DNA of 46,636 nt, from positions 1 through 46,636 of the forward strand of contig JOHN01000060.1 of assembly GCA_000719695.1 (NCBI GenBank), given 5' to 3'. The translations under genes and the position numbers were made by a program. Shown here piece by piece: positions 25,481-33,192 of this stretch (its first letter is position 1; every line of letters starts with the position of its first letter). The notes under the pieces are model-generated. The model ran no database searches. It worked only from the letters and a program-made list of their open reading frames with translations, and had not been told where the DNA came from. This stretch comes from Streptomyces sp. NRRL F-6131 (GTDB lineage Bacteria; Actinomycetota; Actinomycetes; Streptomycetales; Streptomycetaceae).

Positions 25481-25732
25481 ATGCTGCACAGCACGATCGA
25501 CGAGTCCGGCATCCCGGACGAGGACACCCGGCGGCAGAGAGTTCTGGCCTGTGGGGCCGGAATAACCGACCAGGGCTGCCGGATCACCGACGGCGGGAAC
25601 GGCTCCTGGACGATCGAGGTCGTCGGCACTCCGCCGGCCGGCCATCCGTACCGCGTACTCTTCGTTCAATGGGCGCCGAACCGTCCCGGTGCTGAGGAGA
25701 CTTGGGCCTCATGGCAGCTTCCGCTCGACTAG
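25481..25732 (+). CDS. Hypothetical small protein upstream of the 345-residue unknown
   Basis: An 83-residue open frame (start at ATG 25481, residues HSTIDESGIPDEDTRRQRV and later RVLFVQWAPNRPGAEETWAS). It has no signal peptide or membrane segment and two cysteines close together (ACGAG, QGCRI). No ribosome site is evident before the ATG, so the start is uncertain; the frame remains open upstream to 25139. Its end overlaps the next gene by about 20 bases, which suggests that the two are co-expressed. I do not recognise the family. Confidence 0.4.
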   Translation: MLHSTIDESGIPDEDTRRQRVLACGAGITDQGCRITDGGNGSWTIEVVGTPPAGHPYRVLFVQWAPNRPGAEETWASWQLPLD

Positions 25733-26745
25733 TCGGTCCGCCGGCGGACCCTCATCGACTCACCGCCTGGGCATTGTCCCGGATCGCGGCCACAGCCGCC
25801 GAGGACGCGCACGTGGACGCCGTGATCAGCATCGAATACGCGGCACGCGACACCGCTCCGGACCTCGGCGGCCGCTACGGCTCCCACGAGGTGGGCGGGT
25901 CGGCGAAGCCCCAGCAGGGAGCACGGCAGGACTTCCACCTCGACGGCATCTCCCCGCTCCGCCTCCGGGAGGAGGACAGCGACGAACCGTGGGCCGCGCT
26001 GATCGACCCGGCGCGCCTGATCCGGGGCATCGGGACGGTGACCGGGGCCCGCCGGACCGGGCCGTGGATCGAACTCGACCTCACCCCGAACCCGTCGTTC
26101 GCCGACCCGACCGACCACTGGCTGCCGCCGGGCGCACGGAGCCTGACCATCCGGCTCGACCCGGATACGGGCTTCCTCAGGTACGCCGCGCTCCACGACG
26201 AGCGGGGTCCCCTGGCAACGGCCCGGGTCGACGACCTGGACGTCGCCGACCAGCGTCCGCCGGGGCAGGCGGGCGCGGTCCTGGCCCGGATGGCCACAAC
26301 CCTGCTGGAGTCCGCCCGGCTGGCGGCGGAGCTCCGCATCGAGGTGGACCCGCACGAGGACCTGTCCTTCACGCCCGTACCCTCGTCCCGCTCGTGGGCG
26401 GTCTCGTCCGGCCGGGGGTCCCTGACGGTGACGGGCGACTACGAACCGGACAGGATCAGTCCGGTGGTCGCGCGGCTGGCCGAACTCCTGACCCCGGCCC
26501 GGATCGTGTCCCACCTCGCGCACGTCACGGCCACGTCACCGACCTCCATCACCGCCACCGTCCGACCCCTGCGTGCCTTCCCGCTCAGTGCCTGGGCTCC
26601 CGACTCCACCCTGACATGCCACTTCACGGTGGACCGGACCACCGGTGTCCTCGTCCGAGCCGAAGCGATCGCAGACCGGCGCACGGTCTTCCGCCACATC
26701 GTCACCGCATTGGGGCCGCAGGGGCATCCCGAGCCGGTGAACTGA
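25711..26745 (+). CDS. Protein of unknown function with two similar halves
   Basis: A 344-residue protein with no signal peptide or clear transmembrane segment. The ATG at 25711 is 11 bases after GAGGAG; a TTG at 25702 is also possible. The two halves end alike: SLTIRLDPDTGFLRYAALHD near 150-170, and LTCHFTVDRTTGVLVRAEAI near 310-330. This suggests an internal duplication, perhaps of a LolA-like half-barrel, but that is a guess from pattern only. Codon use fits a real actinomycete gene. It overlaps the 83-residue gene upstream. Confidence 0.6.
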   Translation: MAASARLVGPPADPHRLTAWALSRIAATAAEDAHVDAVISIEYAARDTAPDLGGRYGSHEVGGSAKPQQGARQDFHLDGISPLRLREEDSDEPWAALIDPARLIRGIGTVTGARRTGPWIELDLTPNPSFADPTDHWLPPGARSLTIRLDPDTGFLRYAALHDERGPLATARVDDLDVADQRPPGQAGAVLARMATTLLESARLAAELRIEVDPHEDLSFTPVPSSRSWAVSSGRGSLTVTGDYEPDRISPVVARLAELLTPARIVSHLAHVTATSPTSITATVRPLRAFPLSAWAPDSTLTCHFTVDRTTGVLVRAEAIADRRTVFRHIVTALGPQGHPEPVN

Positions 26746-27060
26746 AAGGTTATTGAGCGTCTCGCCGAACACGGCGACACCGCGGCGGGTCCGATCCCGG
26801 TGGCGATCGAGACCAGCCGCGGCCTGCTGGTCGCTGCCCTGCGCGTTGGCGGGCGGAAGGTGTTCGCGATCGCCGTACTCGCCCGCGCCCAGCAGGACGC
26901 CGTCCGGAACCGCCGGCAGCTCGGCAAGAAGACCACGAGCCGCCACGCGGTGGTCAAGGTGAACTTCCGGAACAGCTCGCTGTCGGACCCGGCCCAGGTA
27001 CGCGCGAAGGCCGTCCGCCAGTTCTTCGAGGGCACCGACTCCGCGAGGAAGCTCCGCGAC
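26746..27060 (+). pseudogene. Decayed IS110-family transposase remnant
   Basis: Right after the unknown gene, the plus strand encodes VIERLAEHGDTAAGPIPVAI, then ETSRGLLVAALRVGGRKVFA, the opening of a DEDD-type IS110 transposase. The reading then jumps to VLARAQQDAV, a motif normally found much later in that protein, so the middle has been lost. There is no complete catalytic core and no second transposase part. It marks an old insertion in this gene-poor stretch. Confidence 0.6.
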
Positions 27061-27064
27061 AACG

Positions 27065-27120
27065 CGTCGTGGCGAAGCCCTGCATGCGATCCGTGATCAC
27101 ATCAGTGCTTCGCCACGACG
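27065..27120. terminator. Long hairpin between the IS remnant and the fucosidase gene
   Basis: CGTCGTGGCGAAGC (27065-27078) and GCTTCGCCACGACG (27107-27120) form a perfect 14-base stem with a 28-base loop. It lies 38 bases beyond the 3' end of the minus-strand fucosidase gene and probably serves as its terminator. Confidence 0.6.
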
Positions 27121-27157
27121 AGAGGTGAGCCCGGTCAGGCAGGCTCCGCCGGGTCCG

Positions 27158-29437
27158 TCATTGGCCGGTGTTGTAGAGCTCGAATTCCCAGATCGTGGGC
27201 GACAGGGTGCCGGAGATGCCGCTGCTGATGTTCAGGCGGATCTTGTCCGTCGTCACGGGCTGGAAGGTGTCGGTCTGGGTGAGGGCGGGATTCGTTCCCG
27301 CGTAGGCATCGACGAACGTGACGCCGTTCCAGTACTGGATTTGGTAGTTGCCGATGCGCTGGTTGTATGCCTGGCGGATGACGGACTTGTTGACGGTCGT
27401 GATTCCGGCGAGGTTGACCTGGAGCCAGGTGCTGGTGGTGCCGTCGGCGGTGGCCCATCGTGTGCCGGTCGAGCCGTCGGTGGCCTTGTTGGCTTCGTAG
27501 CCGGCACTGTGGACGTTGCCGGCGGTGGTGTCCTTGCCCTTGGCGAGGTTCAGGTTCGGGTCGTTGGCGGGGTAGACCTCGAACTCGGAGATCGTCGGGG
27601 AGGAGGCGCCGGCGAGGATGCTGGCGATGTTCAGCCTGACCCGGTCCGAGGTGACGGGGGTGAAGGCGTCGGTCCGGGTGAGTGCCGGGCTGCTGCCGCT
27701 GACGGCGTTCACCCAGGTGGAGCCGTTCCAGTACTGGATCTGGTAGTCCTTGATCCGCTGGTTGAATGCCTGCTTGATCACGGTCTTGCCGAACGAGACC
27801 GGCACGGCGAACCGGTACTCCAGCCAGGCGCTGGTGGTGCCGTCGGCGGTGGCCCAGCGGCTGCTGTTCGAGCCGTCGGCGGCCTTGTCACCCTCGTAGC
27901 CGGCACTGTGGAAGTTGCTGGCGGTGATCGAGGTCGTGCTGCGGGCGAGGTTGTCGGTCGTCTTGCCCTGGTTGAAGATCCGGATGGTCGACAGCGCGGC
28001 CGAGCCGCGGCCGGCGAGGATGTTGACCCGCACCTTGGACGCCGTGACGTCGGGGAACGGTGCGATCCGCTTGGCGCCGATGGCTTGGTTCGCGTGGACG
28101 GTCGTCCACGAGGACCCCGTCCAGACCTGGATGTTGAAGTCCGTGACGCGCTGGCCGATCGCGATGGGCTCCTGGAGCTCGACGGTGTTGAACGTCTTGT
28201 CCGCGCCGAGGTCCAGCTCGACCCATCCGGTGTTCACGCCGTCGTTGGCGGCCCAGTAGGTGCCGTCGTCGCCGTCGTTGAGCTTGGCGGCCTCGAATCC
28301 GGTGCCCCGGTTGTCGCTGGCGGTGACCGTCGCGCCCGCCGCCAGGTCGTTCGCTCGCGCCTTGTCCAGCCAGGACTTGAACTCTTTGAGCCGGGCCACG
28401 TCGGGGTCGGCGATCAGCCCGCGCTTGTCCGGGGGGACGTTCAGCAGGAGCGAGGTGTTGCGTCCGACCGAGGAGTTGTAGATGTCGACCAGGGACTCGA
28501 GCGACTTGACCTGGGAGTCCTGGTAGTCGTGGTAGAACCAGCCCGGCCGGATCGAGACGTCGGTCTCGGTCGCCACCCACGCGTTCCCGTTCGGGGTCGG
28601 ATTTCCTGCGGAATCGACGACCGACCAGACGTTCTCCGGTGCGTGACCGTTCTCGTTCCCGACCCACCGCAGGTCCCGACCGGGCACCTCGGTCTCGCCG
28701 AAGACGACCGCGTTCGGCTGGTGCTGGCGCACGATCGAGACCCAGGAGGCGAAGTCGTAGGTCTGCGGGGTGTTGTCGCCCTTCGCGCCGTCCCACCAGA
28801 CTTCGCTGATCTCGCCGTAGTTGGTCATGAGCTCGGTGAGCTGCTGCTTGTAGAAGGTGTTGTACGCCTCACCCTGGCCATAGGTCGGGGTGTTGCGGTC
28901 CCACGGCGACAGGTAGACACCGAACTTCAGGCCGGCGGCGTGGGCGGCATCGGCGACCTCGCGGACGACATCACCCTGCCCGCCCTTCCACGGGCTGCTC
29001 TTCACCCCGTAGTTCGTCGTCGCGCTCTGCCAGAGCACGAACCCGTCGTGGTGCTTCGCGGTCAGGATGACCATCTTGAAGCCCGCGTCCTTCAGCGTCT
29101 TCACCCACTGCGTCGCGTCCAGCTGGGTCGGATTGAACATGCTGGGCGGCCGGGTCCCGTCCGACCATTCCTCGCCGGAGAAGGTGTTGATTCCGAAGTG
29201 CAGGAAGGCGTACATGTCCCTGCTGTTCCAGTCGAGCTGGCGAGCGCTGGGGAGCGGCCCGACCGGAGCGGGTGCTGTCGCGGCAGACGCCGGGCTCGGC
29301 GTCTGGACCAGTCCGACGAGGACGACGACGGACACCAGGGCCGCGAGTCGCCTGACCGCCGAACCTCCGAACGAATTGATCATGGGTCTCCGCGTCTTGC
29401 GGGGTCGCGGCGACCGGCTCCTTCGATGCCTGAACAT
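27158..29437 (-). CDS. Secreted alpha-L-fucosidase (GH29) with three F5/8-type C-terminal modules
   Basis: A 759-residue exported enzyme. GAGGAGC lies seven bases before ATG 29437. A long basic N-region and hydrophobic core end at SPASA near residue 51. The GH29 catalytic domain spans about 60-355, with AFLHFGINTFSGEEW, the substrate-site motif TAKHHDGFVLW and the likely nucleophile Asp 216 in EISEVWWDGAKG. Three F5/8 type C (CBM32-like) modules follow at about 362-488, 494-623 and 630-757; the last two are close repeats (FHSAGYEGDKAADGS, VHSAGYEANKATDGS). The catalytic pattern resembles the GH29-B group that prefers branched alpha-1,3/1,4-fucosides. Its promoter carries CATCCGAT-type sites like those of the fucose operon, so co-regulation is likely. 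Confidence 0.93.
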   Translation of the reverse strand: MFRHRRSRSPRPRKTRRPMINSFGGSAVRRLAALVSVVVLVGLVQTPSPASAATAPAPVGPLPSARQLDWNSRDMYAFLHFGINTFSGEEWSDGTRPPSMFNPTQLDATQWVKTLKDAGFKMVILTAKHHDGFVLWQSATTNYGVKSSPWKGGQGDVVREVADAAHAAGLKFGVYLSPWDRNTPTYGQGEAYNTFYKQQLTELMTNYGEISEVWWDGAKGDNTPQTYDFASWVSIVRQHQPNAVVFGETEVPGRDLRWVGNENGHAPENVWSVVDSAGNPTPNGNAWVATETDVSIRPGWFYHDYQDSQVKSLESLVDIYNSSVGRNTSLLLNVPPDKRGLIADPDVARLKEFKSWLDKARANDLAAGATVTASDNRGTGFEAAKLNDGDDGTYWAANDGVNTGWVELDLGADKTFNTVELQEPIAIGQRVTDFNIQVWTGSSWTTVHANQAIGAKRIAPFPDVTASKVRVNILAGRGSAALSTIRIFNQGKTTDNLARSTTSITASNFHSAGYEGDKAADGSNSSRWATADGTTSAWLEYRFAVPVSFGKTVIKQAFNQRIKDYQIQYWNGSTWVNAVSGSSPALTRTDAFTPVTSDRVRLNIASILAGASSPTISEFEVYPANDPNLNLAKGKDTTAGNVHSAGYEANKATDGSTGTRWATADGTTSTWLQVNLAGITTVNKSVIRQAYNQRIGNYQIQYWNGVTFVDAYAGTNPALTQTDTFQPVTTDKIRLNISSGISGTLSPTIWEFELYNTGQ

Positions 29438-29490
29438 GCGTCGGGCTCCTCATAAGGGGTGGGGTTGGAGCGCCTGTCTGATTGCCGGAC

Positions 29491-29519
29491 ACCGTAGACC
29501 AACTCAGACATCCGATCAA
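29491..29519 (-). promoter_or_regulatory. Promoter of the secreted fucosidase gene, overlapped by an operator-like site
   Basis: On the minus strand TTGATC (29519-29514) and TACGGT (29496-29491) are 17 bases apart, 54 bases upstream of the ATG. The -35 element overlaps the palindrome copy at 29509-29518. Confidence 0.6.
29509..29518. promoter_or_regulatory. CATCCGATCA operator-like site at the fucosidase promoter (site 5)
   Basis: CATCCGATCA differs from the operon palindrome only at the outer right arm. It sits on the -35 of the fucosidase promoter. Confidence 0.55.
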
Positions 29520-29572
29520 TAGCCATGAAGGATTTCCCCGGCCAGGGAAGTTTGCCAAGAATCGAGGGAGTT

Positions 29573-29582
29573 CATCCGATCA
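29573..29582. promoter_or_regulatory. CATCCGATCA operator-like site (site 6)
   Basis: An exact copy of site 5, 64 bases further upstream. The paired arrangement mirrors the paired sites before the catabolic operon. Confidence 0.55.
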
Positions 29583-29889
29583 TTTGCGATCAGTGGGTCG
29601 ACGGTATGGCACTGCCCGCCTGGTCGCCGCTGGGGCCCGATCCGAGCTACTTTGATCTTGCTGTGGTTGCGTCCATCACCTTGTCCGCGGGGAGGGTCGA
29701 GCACCGTCACAGCCGGGTGATGTTCACTCGGTTCCCGCAGGCAGGGCGAAGCGGGGTAAAGGCCAACGCTGATCGAGAGCAGGCCCTGCTGAGCGGCGTT
29801 TGCGACATGGCCGTGCACTGCAGGAAGGACGTGACCGGCTTCCTGCTGAACGCCCCGGGCACCGTCGTCGCCGCCCACCGCCGCCCTCG

Positions 29890-30085
29890 ATGCGGGTGAA
29901 GTCGACGCCGATCGGCCTGGAGCAATTCGCGCCTGCGGGTGCGCCGGGCGGAGCGCAGCTCCTGTAGCGCGCGCGGATCAGGCGGATCAGCGCGTCCCGG
30001 CCGACAGGCGCCCGGCCGGCCGACACCGGCTCGGCCGCCCAGCGCGAGGGTGATGGCCTCGCGAATTCTCCGCGGGGGCACCGTG
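29890..30085 (-). pseudogene. Probable ISL3-type transposase scrap
   Basis: On the minus strand two overlapping frames give REAITLALGGRAGV and VGRDALIRLIRA, which together resemble the region before the catalytic domain of ISL3-family transposases. The frame is broken and no DDE core is present. The remaining bases between 29583 and 30220 contain nothing else I recognise. Confidence 0.4.
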
Positions 30086-30219
30086 CAGCGGCCATGGCGG
30101 AACGTCAGGCCCGGCATCTCGGCGAAGGTACGCTCACTCCCGCGGCTCGCGGGCGGTGGTGTGTCAGACCGTCAGTGGCTGACGCCTGAACCGGAGAGCC
30201 GAGGGTGCTCGAGCGGCAC

Positions 30220-30639
30220 TCAGGCCGATGTGGGGGGCGCGGCCGACGGCGTAGTGCCACGGTCCATGCCGGTGCTGTTCGAGCCAGCATGTGACAGGGC
30301 GGCCGGTCGGCCGATCGCCGTATCGGTGGGGAGTCGCCAGACCACCCTCATCGGGTCGTCCGCCTCACCGGCCGCGTGGTCGCGGGCTCCGTCCACCAGC
30401 TCGGCCATCCGCACCTGCCAGGCGGCGTTGGCGGGCTGTGCGCCCAGCTCCTGCACCAACCGGTTGTAGTCGTCCACCTCGAGCAGGTGGAACAGGTCGT
30501 GTCCGCTGCGCCAGATGGTCCACCGGTGGGCACCGGCGGCGCGGATCGCTGCGGTGAGTTCGGCCGGCACCTCCTGGTGGGCGCGTTCGTAGTCCGTGAT
30601 GCGGCCGGCGCGGACGCGGGTGTGCAGTGCGATTCTCAC
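30220..30639 (-). CDS. Second L-rhamnose/L-fucose mutarotase-like protein
   Basis: A 139-residue RhaM-type protein (MRIALHTRVRAGRITDYERA; HRWTIWRSGHDLFHLLEVDD), very similar to the operon copy at 9242-9553. The GTG at 30639 follows GGAG. The family domain ends near residue 104; the last 35 residues are of low complexity and reach into decayed sequence, so the original stop may have been lost. It lies 58 bases downstream of the Tat-exported fucosidase-like gene and probably shares its transcript. Confidence 0.8.
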   Translation of the reverse strand: MRIALHTRVRAGRITDYERAHQEVPAELTAAIRAAGAHRWTIWRSGHDLFHLLEVDDYNRLVQELGAQPANAAWQVRMAELVDGARDHAAGEADDPMRVVWRLPTDTAIGRPAALSHAGSNSTGMDRGTTPSAAPPTSA

Positions 30640-30697
30640 GGTGCTTCTCCTGGCGGGGCCGGCTCCCGTGGCGGGTGCCGCGGGAGCCGGCGAGGGA

Positions 30698-33034
30698 TCA
30701 GGGCCAGATGGTGAACGCGTCGACCTGCAGGTAGCTGCCGCCGGTCTTCACCAGCTTCAAGGTGTGCGAGCCCGGCTGCAGCCCTCGCACCTGGTAGGTG
30801 AACTGCTGGGCCGCGTAAGCTCCCGAGTAGGCGCAGTTGAGGGTTCCGACCTTGACGCCGTCGAGCAGGATGTCCGCAAGGCCGTCTGCGGGGGACATCG
30901 GGCCGATGACGTCGATTCCGGTCCCGGTGAAGGTCACGGTGGCACTGTTGCCCTGCGTCGCGGTCCAGTGGACGTCGTTGCCGTAGTCCCCGGCGCCGCG
31001 CCCGGTCGAGTGGGTCCAGGCCCCCTGGTAGGTGATCGAGGCGTGGTCGTCGTTGATGGTGACGGGGTTCGGCACCGTGCGCAGGGCGTCGAGCTGGACG
31101 TACGAGCCGCTGACCTTGGTGCAGGTGATGGTGTGGTTGCCGGGCGGCAGGCAGCGGGCGCTGTAGAGCACCTGCTGCGCCTGGTACCCGGAGGTGAAAC
31201 GCTGGCTGAACCGGCCGATCTGCTCGCCGTCGATCGTCACGGTGAACTCGCCGCCGCCACCGTCCTTCGGGCCGATGACGTCGATCCCGGTGCCGGTGAA
31301 GGAGTACGAGAAGGAGGCGTTGTCGGCGGCGGTCCAGCGCACGTCGTCGCCCAGGTCGCCCGCGCCGCGTCCGCTGGAGCGGTTCCAGGTCCCGGTGTAG
31401 GTGATCCCGGGGGCGTCGTCGTTGACCGTGGTGGTGCCGGTGGGCACGCTCGCGGGGGTGCCGCGCAGGGCTTGCCGAACGTCGTTGAGGATCCGCAGGT
31501 CGCGGGGGTTGACGGTGCCGTCCTCGTACATCATGAGGTCGAAGGAGAGCGGGACGCGTCGGCTCGCGGCGCTGGTGACCCATCCGATCGCGGAGGCGCT
31601 CGTCACCGAGGGGTCGGTGGTGATGGTGGTGTTGTTGAGGTGGACGCCCCAGTCGCCGTCCATGGTGAACATTCCGTGTTGGAGCTGGCCCTGGTGGGGG
31701 CCCGAGGTGAGTCGGCCGTCGCCTCCGACCGGGGCGCTGCCGGGCTGAACCGCCCCGGTGCTGCTCTCGCCGAAGAGCACGTCCTGGAAGTCGGTGACGG
31801 CGGGCAGTATCCAACTGTTCCAGGAGATCAGCCGGTTGGGGTTGCCGGTCCGCGCGGCCGCGTGGAAGTCCTCGTAGGCGGCGGGGTAGTAGAGCACCAT
31901 GCCGTCGTCGAAGAAGAACCCGTCGAGGTTGGTGCCGTAGCGGCTGCCGATCTCGGTGATCACCGTCTTCCAGTTGCGGAAGAAGGTGCTGCGGTCTCCG
32001 GTGCCGGTGGGGGAGAACGTCGAGGGCCACTTCTGGTAGGGCCACCAACGGAAGTCCTCGGTGCCGGTGTGGTAGTAGAGCATGAACCGGATTCCCGCGG
32101 CCTTGCAGGCGGCGGCGACTTCGCCGATCAGGTCGCGGGAGGAGGTGAGCCCGCCCGAGCCGCCCGCCGCGGTGACGATGCTGTTCGGGGAGCTGAGCGA
32201 GGCCTCGAGGCGGTACCCCCACCAGCTGATCGACCAGATGACGTAGGCGGCGCCGGTCTCCTTCACCATCGAGACGAAGGCGGGAACGTTGAAGTCGTTG
32301 GCCTGCTGGTCGAGGGATTTGGTGTTGCCGACGTTGTGCGGGGCACCCCAGGCGCCGTACTGGAACATCAGTCCGTAGCCGCTCTGGCTCAGCCACGTGG
32401 TGTCGGCGCGGGCCGCCTGGATGCGGGCGTTGCGCGCGGCCACCTGCGAACTGGGGATCAGCTCGACGGACTTGACGTCGACGTCGTGATTGAGGGTGCC
32501 GCGCGTCAGCCGGATCGTGCTGGTGCCCGCCGGCAGGGAGAGGGTGCCGGCCGGCACCCGGTCCCAGCCCGTGGAGGTGGTGAAGGTGACCGACGAGGAG
32601 GTGCCGTCCACCGCGAGCGTGAAGGTTTCCGCGCCCTGGGTCTTCACCAGCAGCGCGGCCTGGTAGGAGCCGGCGGAGGCGACCTGGACGTTCCAGGTCA
32701 GGTAGTCGGAGGAGGTGGCGAAGGACTTCACGTAGAAGTTCTTCCGGCTGTCGCCGAGGGTCTCCACCGTGAAGTTCGCGCTGCGGCCGGCGGCGGTGGC
32801 CATGAGCACGGTGACGTTGTCCGTGACGGCGCTCTGGTCGATGACCACCGGGTCGGGACCGGCCTGGCCCGCGCTCGCGGCCGAGGCGGAGGTGGCAGGG
32901 CCCGCCACCGCGAGGGTGCTGTTCAGTACCACGGCGCCGACGGCCGCGCCGCCGAGCATCCGCAGGATGCCGCGTCGAGTCATGTCGGGGATCTCGGAGG
33001 GACCACCGGATCTGGGCATGGGGGCAGCGGGCAT
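30698..33034 (-). CDS. Tat-exported GH29-like putative alpha-L-fucosidase with two beta-sandwich modules
   Basis: A 778-residue exported protein. AAGGAG is six bases before ATG 33034; the signal carries a twin-arginine motif (TRRGILRMLGG) and ends near ATSASAA. Residues about 50-185 form a beta-sandwich. The middle resembles distant GH29 enzymes: SGYGLMFQYGAWG, YVIWSISWWGYRLEA, MLYYHTGTEDFRWW and the probable nucleophile region LDGFFFDDGM. Two modules of about 123 residues (531-655 and 656-778; SSGRGAGDLGDDVRWT, STGRGAGDYGNDVHWT) match the one at 2-547. With the mutarotase gene downstream, release of fucose or a similar 6-deoxy sugar is likely. Family assignment is less firm than for 27158-29437. 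Confidence 0.78.
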   Translation of the reverse strand: MPAAPMPRSGGPSEIPDMTRRGILRMLGGAAVGAVVLNSTLAVAGPATSASAASAGQAGPDPVVIDQSAVTDNVTVLMATAAGRSANFTVETLGDSRKNFYVKSFATSSDYLTWNVQVASAGSYQAALLVKTQGAETFTLAVDGTSSSVTFTTSTGWDRVPAGTLSLPAGTSTIRLTRGTLNHDVDVKSVELIPSSQVAARNARIQAARADTTWLSQSGYGLMFQYGAWGAPHNVGNTKSLDQQANDFNVPAFVSMVKETGAAYVIWSISWWGYRLEASLSSPNSIVTAAGGSGGLTSSRDLIGEVAAACKAAGIRFMLYYHTGTEDFRWWPYQKWPSTFSPTGTGDRSTFFRNWKTVITEIGSRYGTNLDGFFFDDGMVLYYPAAYEDFHAAARTGNPNRLISWNSWILPAVTDFQDVLFGESSTGAVQPGSAPVGGDGRLTSGPHQGQLQHGMFTMDGDWGVHLNNTTITTDPSVTSASAIGWVTSAASRRVPLSFDLMMYEDGTVNPRDLRILNDVRQALRGTPASVPTGTTTVNDDAPGITYTGTWNRSSGRGAGDLGDDVRWTAADNASFSYSFTGTGIDVIGPKDGGGGEFTVTIDGEQIGRFSQRFTSGYQAQQVLYSARCLPPGNHTITCTKVSGSYVQLDALRTVPNPVTINDDHASITYQGAWTHSTGRGAGDYGNDVHWTATQGNSATVTFTGTGIDVIGPMSPADGLADILLDGVKVGTLNCAYSGAYAAQQFTYQVRGLQPGSHTLKLVKTGGSYLQVDAFTIWP

Positions 33035-33159
33035 GGGGGCTCCTTGCACGGGGTGGGGTGCGCGACACGCCGAGGAAGAGGCGGGTGTGACGTCCCGGTC
33101 CACCCGCTCGGCGGCTTCTGCGCGGCCGGTGACCGGCGGCGCTACCTTCTTGGAGCGTG

Positions 33160-33188
33160 ACCGTAGGTCGCCCGAGGACCCCTGTCAA
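33160..33188 (-). promoter_or_regulatory. Promoter of the Tat-exported fucosidase-like gene
   Basis: On the minus strand a consensus -35 TTGACA (33188-33183) and TACGGT (33165-33160) are 17 bases apart, giving a leader of about 120 bases. The -10 is the same as that of the other secreted fucosidase, but no CATCCGAT site is seen. Confidence 0.6.
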
Positions 33189-33192
33189 GGGT

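Noticed and set aside
27065..27120. Inverted repeat considered as terminal repeats of a mobile element
   Set aside because: The arms enclose only 28 bases and lie just past the fucosidase stop codon; a terminator is the simpler reading.
27125..29455. A 776-codon plus-strand open frame opposite the GH29 fucosidase
   Set aside because: Composition is typical of an antisense shadow (Val, Gly, Asp, Arg-rich with no domain), while the minus strand encodes an unmistakable GH29 enzyme.
30596..33160. An 854-codon plus-strand open frame opposite the Tat-exported fucosidase-like gene
   Set aside because: It is a mirror of the GC-rich codon pattern of the minus-strand gene. The opposite strand has a signal peptide, recognisable domains, ribosome site and promoter; this frame has none.
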